NCBI GenBank assembly: GCA_900762355.1
Contig: CAAFGE010000027.1
Location: forward strand, 1 to 49,485
Direction of reading: 5' to 3'
Source: an uncultured Collinsella sp.
Lineage (GTDB): Bacteria; Actinomycetota; Coriobacteriia; Coriobacteriales; Coriobacteriaceae
DNA length: 49,485 bases
Shown: positions 27,181 to 35,989 of the stretch, one piece after another
How positions within the stretch are numbered: the stretch's first letter is position 1
Layout: each line of letters opens with the position of its first letter
Program-made: the position numbers and the translations under genes
Notes under the pieces: model-generated
Seen by the model: the letters and a program-made list of their open reading frames with translations, nothing else
Databases searched by the model: none
Told to the model about the DNA's origin: nothing

Positions 27181-28851
27181 ATGTCTCAAGAAACCATCCG
27201 CGCGGCCGAGCGTGCCGCGGGACAGGTGAACACCATGTCGACGTATGATCCGGACTCCGACCAGCTGCATGAGGAATGTGGCATTTTCGGCGTATGGGCG
27301 CCCGATCGCGACGTGGCTCGACTGACGTACTTTGGCCTGCGTGCACTGCAGCACCGTGGCCAGGAATCGGCGGGAATCGCCGTGGGTGACGGCGGCACAG
27401 TTATGGTCCGCAAAGACCTGGGGCTGCTCGATCGCGTGTTCTCCAACGCCGACCTGTCGACGCTCTCCGGCCAGCTGGCCGTGGGCCACGTGCGCTATGG
27501 CACCGCCGGCGCCAAGAGCTGGGAAGCCTCTCAGCCGCATCTTTCTACCATCAACAGCGTCATTATCGCGCTTGCTCACAACGGCACCCTCGTCAACACC
27601 GACGAGCTGCGCCGCCAGCTGATCGAGCTGGGCGTGCCATTCCTCTCCAATTCGGATTCCGAGGTCGCGACCAAACTCATCGGCTACTTTACCCAGCGTA
27701 CAGGCCATCTGCGCGAGGGCATTCGCAAGACCATGGAGCTCGTGCGCGGCGGCTACGCCATGACGCTCATCAACGAGCAAGCGCTCTACGCATTCCGCGA
27801 TCCACACGGCATTCGCCCGCTCGTGCTGGGCAAGCTGGTGGACGAGGGTCTGGACCAGGCCGATGCCGCAGCCGTTTCGCAGCTGCCGTCGCAGGACGGC
27901 GCCGCGACGGTCGACTCCGCCGTCCGTGTCACGCGCGCCGGCGGCTGGGTCGTTGCTTCCGAGACCTGCGCACTCGACATCGTGGGCGCCGAGTACGTCC
28001 GTGACGTCCGTCCCGGCGAGATCTTGCGCATCAGCGCCGAGGGTCTGGTATCCGAGCAGGGCGTGCCTGCAGCCGAAGAGCCCGCCAACTGCATCTTTGA
28101 GCAGGTCTACTTTGCCCGCCCCGACTCCATCATGAACGGCAAGAGCGTCTATGCCTGCCGTTACGACATGGGTCGTCAGCTGGCACATGAGGAGCCCGTC
28201 GAGGCCGACCTGGTCATCGGCGTGCCCGACTCCGGCCTGCCGCCCGCGGAGGGGTATTCGCACGAGAGCGGTATTCCCTTTGGCGAGGGCCTTATCAAGA
28301 ACCGCTACGTGGGCCGTACGTTTATCGAGCCTACGCAGGAGTTGCGCGCCATGGGCGTGCGTATGAAACTCAACCCGCTGCGCGACAATATCGAGGGCAA
28401 GCGCCTGGTCGTCATCGACGACTCCATCGTGCGCGGCACCACCATGGTGCAGCTCGTCAAGATGCTGCGCAACGCCGGCGCCAAGGAGATTCACATCCGC
28501 ATCAACTCGCCCGAGGTCATTTGGCCGTGCTTCTACGGTATCGATACCGACGTGCAGTCGCAGCTTATCAGCGCCAACAAGACGGTCGACGAGATTTGCG
28601 AGTATATCGGCGCCGATTCGTTGGCCTTCCTTTCGGTCGAGGGCCTGCTTAAGGTCATGCCCAAGGGCGGCTACTGCGACGCGTGCTTTACCGGCCGCTA
28701 CCCCGTGGCGATTCCCGAGAGCTTTGGCCGCGACAAGTTTATGGAGGGCTTTAAGCCCCGCAACCTGGACAAGCCGCTGTACTTTGACGACGACGCCGTG
28801 GTCGAGAAATACGACGACCGCAGCTGGGAAGAGGAGCACGGCGAGGCCTAA
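27181..28851 (+). CDS. purF: Amidophosphoribosyltransferase
   Basis: A 556-residue PurF, the committed step of purine synthesis: PRPP and glutamine to phosphoribosylamine. Class II glutaminase domain with nucleophile Cys33 (EECGIFGVWAP), which implies removal of a 32-residue propeptide; PRPP loop LVVIDDSIVRGTTM. Cysteines in ANCIFEQ, WPCFYG and YCDACF fit the 4Fe-4S ligands of the oxygen-sensitive B. subtilis type. AGGGGA precedes ATG 27181; the -10 box TATAAT sits at 27133-27138. It is longer than usual (about 480-510) at both ends. Confidence 0.96.
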   Translation: MSQETIRAAERAAGQVNTMSTYDPDSDQLHEECGIFGVWAPDRDVARLTYFGLRALQHRGQESAGIAVGDGGTVMVRKDLGLLDRVFSNADLSTLSGQLAVGHVRYGTAGAKSWEASQPHLSTINSVIIALAHNGTLVNTDELRRQLIELGVPFLSNSDSEVATKLIGYFTQRTGHLREGIRKTMELVRGGYAMTLINEQALYAFRDPHGIRPLVLGKLVDEGLDQADAAAVSQLPSQDGAATVDSAVRVTRAGGWVVASETCALDIVGAEYVRDVRPGEILRISAEGLVSEQGVPAAEEPANCIFEQVYFARPDSIMNGKSVYACRYDMGRQLAHEEPVEADLVIGVPDSGLPPAEGYSHESGIPFGEGLIKNRYVGRTFIEPTQELRAMGVRMKLNPLRDNIEGKRLVVIDDSIVRGTTMVQLVKMLRNAGAKEIHIRINSPEVIWPCFYGIDTDVQSQLISANKTVDEICEYIGADSLAFLSVEGLLKVMPKGGYCDACFTGRYPVAIPESFGRDKFMEGFKPRNLDKPLYFDDDAVVEKYDDRSWEEEHGEA

Positions 28852-28890
28852 AACCTGCCATATGGGGACAGGTATATTTTGGTAGGTTTT
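28850..28890. repeat. REP-like hairpin, GGGGACAG core
   Basis: Stem AAAACCTGCCA/TGGTAGGTTTT (28850-28860, 28880-28890, one G-U) around a loop with GGGGACAGG. The left arm includes the purF stop codon. The same stem sequence recurs at 40003-40041. It separates purF from purM. Confidence 0.75.
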
Positions 28891-29008
28891 ACCTGCTGTT
28901 TTGTTGATATGACGGCGGGTGCTGTTATGGCACACGCCGAAATGAACGCAATTATGAGCACCGTTTGGCGCCCGCGCGGCGCGACGGTAGTGGGAGAGGA
29001 AGGCTCAG

Positions 29009-30112
29009 ATGAGCGACAGCAAGCATGTGACGTACGAGGACGCCGGCGTCGATACCGCCGAGGGCGGCCGCGCCGTCGACGCGATTAAGCAAATGGTCAA
29101 GGACACCAATCGCCCCGAGGTTATCGGCGGCATCGGTGGCTTTGGTGGCCTGTTCTCGGCCGCCGCGCTTAAGGATATGGAAGACCCGATCCTGATCAGC
29201 GGTACCGACGGCGTGGGCACCAAGCTCGTGCTCGCCCAGATCATGGACCGTCACGAGACGGTGGGCCAGGACCTGGTCGCTATGTGCGTCAACGATATTC
29301 TGGCTTCGGGCGCCGAGCCGCTGTTCTTCCTGGACTACGTTGCCATCGGTCACATCGAGGCCGAGCACATGGCAAAGATCATCAAGGGCGTGGCCGACGG
29401 CTGCAAGCTCGCGGGCTGCGCGCTCGTGGGCGGCGAGATGGCCGAGCACCCGGGCGTTATGGCTCCGGCCGACTACGACCTCGCCGGCTTTACCGTGGGC
29501 GTCGTCGATCGTCCCAAGATGCTCGACCCCGCGAACGTTCGCCCGGGCGATGTGATCCTGGGCCTGCCTTCCACCGGCGTGCACTCCAACGGCTACTCGC
29601 TCGTGCGCAAGGTCATCGGCGTCGACGGCATCAAGCCGGGCACGCCCGAGGCCGCCGCTAAGGCCGAGGAGCTGAGCCGTCCGCTCGAGGAGCTCGGCGG
29701 CGCTTCGCTGGCTGACGCCCTGCTGGCTCCCACGCGCATTTATGTGAAGCCGATTCTTGAGCTGCTGCGCGGCGGCGCCAACGTGCATGCTATCGCCCAC
29801 ATCACCGGCGGCGGTATTACCGAGAACCTCAACCGCGCGCTCGCCGACGACGTTGACGCCGTGGTCACCCGCAACGGCGCCGAGATGGGTTGGGACGTTC
29901 CGCCCGTTATTACTTACATGTCGCGTCAGGCCGAGCTCGCGCCCAACGAGGCATGCAAGACCTTCAACATGGGCGTCGGCCTGTGCCTGATCGTCGCCCC
30001 CGAGGACGAGGCCGCCGTGACCGAGGCACTGGTCGCGCTGGGCGAGAAGCCGTTCCGCGTGGGCGAGTGCGTCGAGGGTTCCGGTAAGGTCGTGTACTCC
30101 GATGAGCGCTAA
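29009..30112 (+). CDS. purM: Phosphoribosylformylglycinamidine cyclo-ligase
   Basis: A 367-residue AIR synthetase, fifth step of purine synthesis (FGAM plus ATP to AIR). Diagnostic stretches are VTYEDAGVDTAEGGRAV, the ISGTDGVGTKLVLAQ motif, GQDLVAMCVNDIL, LVGGEMAEHPG and THITGGGITEN-like HITGGGITENL. GAGAGGAAGG precedes ATG 29009. Its end overlaps the start of purN, indicating coupled translation. Confidence 0.96.
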   Translation: MSDSKHVTYEDAGVDTAEGGRAVDAIKQMVKDTNRPEVIGGIGGFGGLFSAAALKDMEDPILISGTDGVGTKLVLAQIMDRHETVGQDLVAMCVNDILASGAEPLFFLDYVAIGHIEAEHMAKIIKGVADGCKLAGCALVGGEMAEHPGVMAPADYDLAGFTVGVVDRPKMLDPANVRPGDVILGLPSTGVHSNGYSLVRKVIGVDGIKPGTPEAAAKAEELSRPLEELGGASLADALLAPTRIYVKPILELLRGGANVHAIAHITGGGITENLNRALADDVDAVVTRNGAEMGWDVPPVITYMSRQAELAPNEACKTFNMGVGLCLIVAPEDEAAVTEALVALGEKPFRVGECVEGSGKVVYSDER

Positions 30113-30803
30113 CGAGCAGATGGCTGCTGCCGAGGGCCTGGGCTTTGTGCCCTACACCCGTCCGACCGGCACCGATACGGCCGAGCCGCTTAAGATTGGC
30201 GTGCTTATCAGCGGCTCGGGTACCAACCTGCAGGCGCTGATCGACCTAATCGCCGCCGGCAAGCTCAACGCCTCGATTGAGCTCGTGGTGTCGAGCCGTC
30301 CTTCGGCCAAGGGCCTACAGCGCGCCGAGCGTGCGGGCATCCAGACGCTCACGCTGTCCAAGGATGTCTATGCCGACCCCATCGCGGCTGACGAGATCAT
30401 CGCGCATGAGCTGCTCGAACGTGGCTGCGAGTACGTGGTGATGGCCGGCTATATGCGCATGGTGCACACGCCGCTGCTGGCGGCGTTCCCCAATCGCGTG
30501 GTCAACCTGCACCCGGCGCTGCTGCCGAGCTTTACCGGTGCCCATGCGATTGACGATGCGTTTGCGCGTGGCGTCAAGGTGACCGGCGTGACCGTGCACT
30601 TTGCCAACGAGATTTACGACAACGGCCCCATCATCGCCCAGCGTGCGCTGGCTGTCGAGGAAGGCTGGGACGTCGACACGCTCGAGGAGCATATCCACGC
30701 GATTGAGCACGTGCTGTATCCCGAGGTCGTGCAGATGCTCGCCGACGGCCGCGTCCACGTGCTGGAGAGCGGCAAGGTCGCAATTGATGCGCCCCGCGGC
30801 TAG
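30102..30803 (+). CDS. purN: Phosphoribosylglycinamide formyltransferase
   Basis: A 233-residue GAR transformylase using 10-formyl-tetrahydrofolate. The core starts at LKIGVLISGSGTNLQALID; the catalytic Asn and His are in VVNLHPALLPSF and the Asp in EIYDNGPI. About 30 residues precede the core, more than in E. coli. ATG 30102 overlaps the last 11 bases of purM; ATG 30120 is an alternative start, but neither has a strong ribosome-binding site, consistent with translational coupling. Confidence 0.94.
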   Translation: MSANEQMAAAEGLGFVPYTRPTGTDTAEPLKIGVLISGSGTNLQALIDLIAAGKLNASIELVVSSRPSAKGLQRAERAGIQTLTLSKDVYADPIAADEIIAHELLERGCEYVVMAGYMRMVHTPLLAAFPNRVVNLHPALLPSFTGAHAIDDAFARGVKVTGVTVHFANEIYDNGPIIAQRALAVEEGWDVDTLEEHIHAIEHVLYPEVVQMLADGRVHVLESGKVAIDAPRG

Positions 30804-30835
30804 CGGCGCACAGTACAATTTAGTTGAGTGGTCAG

Positions 30836-30878
30836 GGTGGTCATTGGCGCCAAGGCGCGCGTGGCCACCTTTTGTTTT
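30836..30878 (+). terminator. Terminator after purMN
   Basis: An 8-bp stem GGTGGTCA/TGGCCACC (30836-30843, 30862-30869, one T-G pair), with palindrome TTGGCGCCAA in the loop, then TTTTGTTTT. Confidence 0.75.
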
Positions 30879-30882
30879 GGGT

Positions 30883-30909
30883 GGTCATCGGGGACGTTCC
30901 TGAATGACT
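30883..30909. repeat. Small REP-like hairpin, GGGGACG core
   Basis: Stem GGTCAT/ATGACT with loop CGGGGACGTTCCTGA. A short member of the conserved-loop family, just upstream of the EIIA gene. Confidence 0.5.
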
Positions 30910-30928
30910 AGGTGAGAGAGGTGAGCGC

Positions 30929-31393
30929 ATGGCGGATAACGAAGCGCTGTTTACGCCTGAGCTGGTGTTTTTTGATTGGGAGTGTGCGACGCCGGGTGAG
31001 GTGTTTGCGCAACTCGAGAGTGAGCTTGCTCCGCGCGGCTACATTGCCGACGGTTGGCTCGACGCCGTTCGCACGCGCGAGGATGCCTATCCCACGGGTC
31101 TTGCCATGCCGGCGGTAAACATTGCCATTCCGCATACCGATCCGGGGTTTGTGGCCAAGCCCTATATCGCGGTGGTGAAGCCCGCCGCGCCCGTGATATT
31201 TAACGCTATGGCTGGCATGGGCGCTCCGGTGCCGGCGCAGATCGTCATCAACCTGGGCATTGCCGAGCCGGGCGGCCAGGTCGAGGCCCTGCAGGCGCTC
31301 ATGAATATCTTTATGGACGCCGATGCCGCATCCGACGTGCTCGGCCAGACCACGCCCCAGGGCATGGTCGACGCCATCCGCCGTCACTTCTAA
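30929..31393 (+). CDS. Orphan PTS EIIA, fructose/mannitol type
   Basis: A 154-residue phosphocarrier domain of the PTS_EIIA_2 type (fructose, mannitol, galactitol relatives). The R-x-E-x-A-Y-P-T-G-L-x-x-P block and the phosphorylation-site His69 in AIPHTD are visible. Normally it passes phosphate from HPr to an EIIB, but no EIIB, EIIC or sugar gene is adjacent, so it may serve a distant permease or regulate. GAGAGGTGAG precedes ATG 30929. Between it and the next gene lies a repeat array. Confidence 0.88.
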   Translation: MADNEALFTPELVFFDWECATPGEVFAQLESELAPRGYIADGWLDAVRTREDAYPTGLAMPAVNIAIPHTDPGFVAKPYIAVVKPAAPVIFNAMAGMGAPVPAQIVINLGIAEPGGQVEALQALMNIFMDADAASDVLGQTTPQGMVDAIRRHF

Positions 31394-31405
31394 GGTGGGG
31401 CTAAA

Positions 31406-31550
31406 CCGGCACCTAGGGACGTTCCTTATGTGCCGGCACTTGGGGACTGTCTCTAACTGTCGGCAGAAAAGGAACGTCCCTAACTGCCGGCTGCCAGAGC
31501 TGTCCCCTTTGCACCAAAATGGTGCAGATTAACCTGTCCCCAATGCACCA
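31406..31550. repeat. Array of four REP-like hairpins
   Basis: Four successive hairpins: CCGGCAC/GTGCCGG with loop core GGGACGTTCC (31406-31436); TGCCGGCA/TGTCGGCA with GGGGACTGTC (31431-31465); CGGCAG/CTGCCG with GGAACGTCCC (31461-31489, core reversed); TGGTGCA/TGCACCA with AACCTGTCCCC (31520-31550, core reversed). Neighbouring hairpins share arms and so could refold. No gene is seen in 31394-31617 other than this array. Confidence 0.75.
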
Positions 31551-31617
31551 AGCGTGCCGCGGGGGCTGCGTTGTGACACAATGGCGTTTGTTCGATTCGT
31601 TATGCGAAAGGCCAACT

Positions 31618-32838
31618 ATGGCAAATAAGAAAAAGAACCCCGCACCCGAGCCGACGCCCGAGCAGCAGGCTCGCGCCGCCTCCAGCTCTCGCAAGAAGCA
31701 GCGCAAGACCCGCGTGTCCAAGACCGTCAAGATCGTTCTGGTGGTCATCGGCGTGCTGGCAATGCTACTTTCCGTCTCGGCCATGGCGTGCTCCGGCCTG
31801 ATGTCGCAGGCCGAGGACACCTCGGGCTACAAGCTTACCGGCGGTGTAGCTGCCACTATCAACGGCACCAACCTCACCGAGGACACCGTGACCAAGCAGA
31901 TCATGAGCATGCGCACGTCCTACGGCTACACCAAGGACAAGGACTGGGCACAGTATCTGGTCGACAACGACCTCACGCCCAAGAAGTACCGCAAGCAACT
32001 CATCGACTCCTACACGCAGCAGATTCTGCTTCAACAGGCACAGAAGGAGAACGGCGTGACGGTGTCGGACGAGGAGGTCGAGAAGGCTTGGAAGGACGCG
32101 TGCAAGAGCGCGGGCGGTGCCAAGGCCTTTAAGAAGACCCTTAAGACCTACGGCTACACCGAGGACACCTACAAGGACTCGCTCAAGGAGAGCCTGGCGC
32201 AGCAAAAGCTTAAGGATGCTGTGGCGCCCACCAGCAAGCCCAAGGACAGCGAGATTGTCGATTACATCAACGAGAACCTGTCCAACTACAACGATGCCCG
32301 TCGCTCGTCGAACATCCTGATCAAGGTTGATTCCGACGCCTCCGACGAGGACAAGGCTGCCGCCAAGGCCAAGGCGCAGGAGTGCCTGGACAAGATCAAC
32401 TCCGGTGAGCTGAGCTTTGAGGACGCCGTTGAACAGTACTCCGAGGACACCGGATCCAAGGAGAAGAAGGGCGATGTGGGCTGGGATAAGCTCACCACCT
32501 TTGTCGACAGCTACCAGACGGCGCTCGAGGGGCTCAACAAGGGCGACGTGAGCGAAGTCATCGAGTCGACCTATGGCTACCACATCATCAAGTGCACCGA
32601 CTACTTCCATGTCGATAATCAGGTTGACGACATCAACCAGGTGCCCAAGGCCATCAAAAAGTACGTCTCCAACGTGGTGAAGATGCAAGCGGCTAGCACC
32701 GCGTACAGCGAGTGGCTGGAGCAGTACAAGAAGGATGCCGACATCACCGTCAACCCCATGCCCAAAGACGTGCCATACAACGTCAGTCTGAAGGGCGTCA
32801 CCAAGAGTTCGACCGACGATTCGTCGACGACTGAGTAA
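31618..32838 (+). CDS. Peptidyl-prolyl isomerase, SurA/PrsA-like
   Basis: A 406-residue extracytoplasmic foldase. A Lys/Arg-rich cytoplasmic start, a membrane segment at about 38-58, a SurA-like N-terminal helical domain (EEVEKAWKDACKSAG, YKDSLKESLAQQKL), then a parvulin domain (RRSSNILIKVD... FEDAVEQYSEDTGSKEKKGDVGWDKL... SEVIESTYGYHIIKCTDYF) and a Ser/Thr-rich tail. The Cys in AMACSG may be lipid-modified, but the motif is not canonical. It would help exported proteins fold. Start ATG 31618 has GAAAGG; the longer frame from 31519 runs into the repeat array. Confidence 0.88.
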   Translation: MANKKKNPAPEPTPEQQARAASSSRKKQRKTRVSKTVKIVLVVIGVLAMLLSVSAMACSGLMSQAEDTSGYKLTGGVAATINGTNLTEDTVTKQIMSMRTSYGYTKDKDWAQYLVDNDLTPKKYRKQLIDSYTQQILLQQAQKENGVTVSDEEVEKAWKDACKSAGGAKAFKKTLKTYGYTEDTYKDSLKESLAQQKLKDAVAPTSKPKDSEIVDYINENLSNYNDARRSSNILIKVDSDASDEDKAAAKAKAQECLDKINSGELSFEDAVEQYSEDTGSKEKKGDVGWDKLTTFVDSYQTALEGLNKGDVSEVIESTYGYHIIKCTDYFHVDNQVDDINQVPKAIKKYVSNVVKMQAASTAYSEWLEQYKKDADITVNPMPKDVPYNVSLKGVTKSSTDDSSTTE

Positions 32839-32892
32839 TCATGGGGCGGTGCTCGCGCGAGTGCCGCCCGCGCTATTAGAGAGGATTTGCAG

Positions 32893-33336
32893 ATGACCAA
32901 CGAAGAGCTGCAGAAAGAAATGATCGCGGCCATGAAGGCCAAGGACAAGGTTCGCCTGTCCATCATTCGCCAGGTTAAGGCCGAGGTGAAGAATATCGAG
33001 GTCAACGAGCGCCGCGATGTGACTGAGGAAGACGTCAACAGCATGATCAAGCGTCTGATCAAGCAGACGAGCGAGACGCTGGAGATGTCCATCAAGGCCG
33101 GCACCGACCAGGAGCGTACCGACAACCTGACCGAGCAGGTCAAGATTCTGGAGAGCCTGCTGCCCGCGCAGGTTTCGGGCAAGGAGCTCGAGGCTCTGAT
33201 CGAGCAGGTCATCGCCGAGCTGGGCGCCATGTCCAAGAAGCAGATGGGCCAGGTCATGGGGGCGCTCGGCAAAGCCACCGGCGGCAACTTCGACAAGCCT
33301 GCCGCGGCCAAGATCGTCGGAGCAAAGCTCGCGTAG
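32893..33336 (+). CDS. GatB/YqeY domain protein
   Basis: A 147-residue helical protein of the YqeY family, which resembles the tail domain of the amidotransferase subunit GatB. Typical features are the start NEELQKEMIAAMKAKDKVRLSIIR, the central ESLLPAQVSGKELEALIEQVI and the C-terminal MGQVMGALGKATGGNFDK. Its role is uncertain; tRNA binding is suggested by the homology. AGAGGA precedes ATG 32893. It follows the PPIase gene by 54 bases. Confidence 0.92.
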   Translation: MTNEELQKEMIAAMKAKDKVRLSIIRQVKAEVKNIEVNERRDVTEEDVNSMIKRLIKQTSETLEMSIKAGTDQERTDNLTEQVKILESLLPAQVSGKELEALIEQVIAELGAMSKKQMGQVMGALGKATGGNFDKPAAAKIVGAKLA

Positions 33337-33363
33337 GGGCCGATCGACACATAGCTGATAGTG

Positions 33364-33397
33364 AGGGGCGCTGACCACGAGGTCGCGCCCCTTTTTT
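33364..33397 (+). terminator. Terminator after yqeY-like gene
   Basis: GGGGCGC/GCGCCCC plus an inner GACC/GGTC stem with one bulged T, then TTTTTT. Confidence 0.88.
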
Positions 33398-33411
33398 GAT
33401 GGCAGCTGAAG

Positions 33412-33486
33412 GGCACTCATTGGGGACAGACTTAAATGAGTGCCCAATGAGCAGGTACTCATTTAAGTCTGTCCCCAATGAGTGCC
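33412..33486. repeat. Perfect 30-bp inverted repeat with GGGGACAG cores
   Basis: Arms 33412-33441 and 33457-33486 are perfectly complementary over 30 bp with a 15-nt loop. Each arm is itself a hairpin: ACTCATT/AATGAGT around GGGGACAGACTTA. It is two oppositely oriented members of the conserved-loop family placed head to head. Confidence 0.88.
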
Positions 33487-33598
33487 AACGAGCAGGTGGA
33501 AGATTGCGGGTTCTTTACGGGGATGTAGTGTGGTCTGCGGAAACGTGGTTCTTTCCGTACAATAGTTCAACTCGTGTAAACGCAGGGAAGGGACATTC

Positions 33599-34330
33599 AT
33601 GGCAGACATGATCGAGATTAAGCATCTCAACAAGTACTTTGGCGACCTGCATGTGCTCAAAGATATCAACCTCACCGTCAAGCGCGGCGAGAAGCTCGTA
33701 ATGATCGGGCCTTCCGGCTCGGGTAAGTCGACGCTCATCCGTTGTGTCGATTATCTTGAGGAGCCCACATCGGGCGAGGTCATCATTGACGGTACGCCGC
33801 TCACCAAAAAGAACCACCTGGAGATGGCTCGCAAGTATAGCTCCATGGTGTTTCAGCAGTTCAACCTGTATCCCAACATGACGGTGCTGGGCAACCTGAC
33901 GCTCGCGCCCATCAAGCTACAAAAGAAGAGCAAGGAGGAGGCGACCGAGATCGCCATCGCCGCGCTCAAGCGCGTCGGCATGGCGCATAAGGCTGGCGAG
34001 TATCCGCAGAATCTCTCGGGCGGTCAGCAGCAGCGCATCGCCATCGCCCGCGCCCTGTGTACCAAGCAACCCATCATCCTGTTTGATGAGCCGACCTCGG
34101 CGCTCGACCCCGAAATGGTCCAGGAGGTTCTGGACGTTATGATTGAGCTTGCGCAGGAGGATATCACTATGATCTGCGTGACGCACGAGATGGGCTTTGC
34201 GCGCCAGGTGGCCGACCGCGTCATCTTTATGGAGGACGGCCGCATTCTGGAGGAGGGCACGCCTGAGCACTTCTTTGATAACCCCGAGAACCCGCGCTGC
34301 CGCGAGTTCCTGTCCAAGATTCTGCACTAG
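33599..34330 (+). CDS. Polar amino-acid ABC transporter ATPase
   Basis: A 243-residue ATPase of the glutamine/glutamate uptake type (GlnQ/GluA). Walker A GPSGSGKST, Q-loop SMVFQQFNLYPNMTVLGN, signature NLSGGQQQR, Walker B IILFDEPTSALDPE and H-loop CVTHEM are intact. GGGAAGGGA precedes ATG 33599, with a -10-like TACAAT at 33558-33563. First gene of a four-gene operon in the order ATPase, binding protein, permease, permease, as in gluABCD of corynebacteria. Confidence 0.95.
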   Translation: MADMIEIKHLNKYFGDLHVLKDINLTVKRGEKLVMIGPSGSGKSTLIRCVDYLEEPTSGEVIIDGTPLTKKNHLEMARKYSSMVFQQFNLYPNMTVLGNLTLAPIKLQKKSKEEATEIAIAALKRVGMAHKAGEYPQNLSGGQQQRIAIARALCTKQPIILFDEPTSALDPEMVQEVLDVMIELAQEDITMICVTHEMGFARQVADRVIFMEDGRILEEGTPEHFFDNPENPRCREFLSKILH

Positions 34331-34338
34331 GCGCGGTG

Positions 34339-35214
34339 ATGGACATGACGGATATGACGAGGGCGGCCGTGTCGCGCCGTCACTTTTTGCAGCTGGCGGG
34401 TGCCGGCATGCTTGCGCTGACGGGGACCGCGCTTACCGGTTGCGGCAACTCCACCAGCGGCGAGGGCTCCGACAAGGGGTCCAAGCTTGCGGCCATTAAG
34501 TCGCGTGGCCATCTGAATGCCGGCGTTAAGAAGGATGTTCCCGGCTACGGCTATTACGACACTGCCAAGGGCCGCTTTGAGGGCATGGAAGTCGATTTGT
34601 GCTACCAGATCGCCGCTGCCGTCTTTGGTGTGAGCTACAAGGAGGCTCGTGCCCAGGAGCTTGTCGAGTTTACCGACGTAACGCCCAAGACGCGCGGCCC
34701 GCTGATCGATAACGGCCAACTCGACGTGGTCGCGGCGACCTACACCATCACCGACGAGCGCAAGAAGAGCTGGGATTTCTCGACGCCGTACCGCACCGAC
34801 TACGTAGGACTCATGGTCAAGAAGCGTTCGGGCTTTACCTCGATTGAGGACCTGGACGGCAAGGTCATCGGCGTGAGCCAGGGTGCTACCACGCAGGGCC
34901 TGATCGAGCAGATGATCAAGGACAACGGCTTTAGCTGCAAGCCCGAGTTTAGGGCCTTTAGCGGCTACCCCATCATCAAGAGTTCGCTCGACGCCGGCAA
35001 TATCGACGTCTTTGCCATGGACCGCTCCACGCTGGCCGGTTACATGAACGAGACCGTTGAGCTGCTGCAGCCCGAGGTCAAGTTTGGCGAGCAGGGCTAC
35101 GGCGTGGCGACCAAGAAGGGCTGCGACCTTTCGGCCGTGGTCGATCAGGTGATTTGCGATCGCCTGGCCGACGGCTGGCTCGACCAAGAGGTCAAGACCT
35201 GGGGTCTTGTATAG
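34339..35214 (+). CDS. Amino-acid-binding lipoprotein, Tat signal
   Basis: A 291-residue solute-binding protein (SBP_bac_3 type). The signal sequence has twin arginines (Arg13-14 in SRRHFLQLAG) and a lipobox LTGC with Cys35, so it is probably exported folded through Tat and then lipidated. The mature part shows GHLNAGVKKDVPGYGYYD, FEGMEVDLCYQIAAAVF and IDNGQLDVVAATYTITDERKKSWDFS, typical of glutamate/glutamine-binding proteins. Start ATG 34339 is chosen over GTG 34336; the ribosome-binding site is weak and translation may be coupled to the gene before. Confidence 0.92.
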   Translation: MDMTDMTRAAVSRRHFLQLAGAGMLALTGTALTGCGNSTSGEGSDKGSKLAAIKSRGHLNAGVKKDVPGYGYYDTAKGRFEGMEVDLCYQIAAAVFGVSYKEARAQELVEFTDVTPKTRGPLIDNGQLDVVAATYTITDERKKSWDFSTPYRTDYVGLMVKKRSGFTSIEDLDGKVIGVSQGATTQGLIEQMIKDNGFSCKPEFRAFSGYPIIKSSLDAGNIDVFAMDRSTLAGYMNETVELLQPEVKFGEQGYGVATKKGCDLSAVVDQVICDRLADGWLDQEVKTWGLV

Positions 35215-35239
35215 GCGCATCGTCCAAGGAAGGAATCAA

Positions 35240-35986
35240 ATGCTCGAAGGATTATTTGACGCCGACCGTTGGTCGACGACATTTCAAAACATGGGGCCCT
35301 TCTGGGAGGGCTTTGGCGTGACGCTGCAAGTGGTCGTTGCCGGTCTGCTGCTGTCGCTGGTGCTGGGCACGCTGCTGGGCGTGTTCTCTACCACTCGCTC
35401 GCGCGTGCTGCGCGCCATAAGCCGCGTGTACGTGGAGTTTTACCAGAACACTCCGTTGCCCGTGCAGGTGCTCTTTATGTACATGGCCGGTCCGCAGTTT
35501 TTGCAGGCCATAACCGGTGCCGATCAGCCGGTGCGTATCGCGCCGTTCGTGCTGGGCTTCTTGGGTGTGGGCCTGTATCACGCGGCCTACATTTCGGAGG
35601 TCATTCGCACTGGCATCGAGGCGGTTCCGCGCGGTCAGATGGAGGCGGCCCAGAGCCAGGGCTTTACCCGTGCGCAGGCGTACTGGTACATCGTGCTGCC
35701 CCAGACATTCAAGATCATTCTGCCGCCGCTGTGTAACCAGGCGCTCAACCTGGTTAAGAACACGTCGGTGCTGGCGCTTGTGGCCGGCGGCGACCTTATG
35801 TACCGTTCCGACAACTTTGTGAGTCTGTACGGTTACCTGCAGGGATACATCGTCTGCTGCCTTATGTACTTCATCATCTGCTTTCCGCTCGCCATGCTGG
35901 TGCAGTGGCTCGAGCGCCGCTCCAAGGAGCGTCCGCGCGGCGTGAGCCTGGCCGAGCTGGGGCTCGACAACGTAGAGGAGGCCTAG
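35240..35986 (+). CDS. Amino-acid ABC permease 1
   Basis: A 248-residue HisM/GlnP-type permease. About five membrane segments, with the EAA loop that contacts the ATPase at about 142-165 (GQMEAAQSQGFTRAQAYWYIVLPQ). The motif VEFYQNTPLPVQVLF is the usual start of this family's core. AAGGAAGGA precedes ATG 35240. It ends 3 bases before the second permease. Confidence 0.94.
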   Translation: MLEGLFDADRWSTTFQNMGPFWEGFGVTLQVVVAGLLLSLVLGTLLGVFSTTRSRVLRAISRVYVEFYQNTPLPVQVLFMYMAGPQFLQAITGADQPVRIAPFVLGFLGVGLYHAAYISEVIRTGIEAVPRGQMEAAQSQGFTRAQAYWYIVLPQTFKIILPPLCNQALNLVKNTSVLALVAGGDLMYRSDNFVSLYGYLQGYIVCCLMYFIICFPLAMLVQWLERRSKERPRGVSLAELGLDNVEEA

Positions 35987-35989
35987 CGC

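Noticed and set aside
27088..28935. A 615-residue open frame antisense to purF
   Set aside because: Shadow of purF; the composition is dominated by Val, His, Ala and Asp as expected from reversed GC-rich codons.
28879..29088. Small 69-residue frame between purF and purM
   Set aside because: It starts inside the repeat hairpin, has no ribosome-binding site and overlaps the start of purM in another frame.
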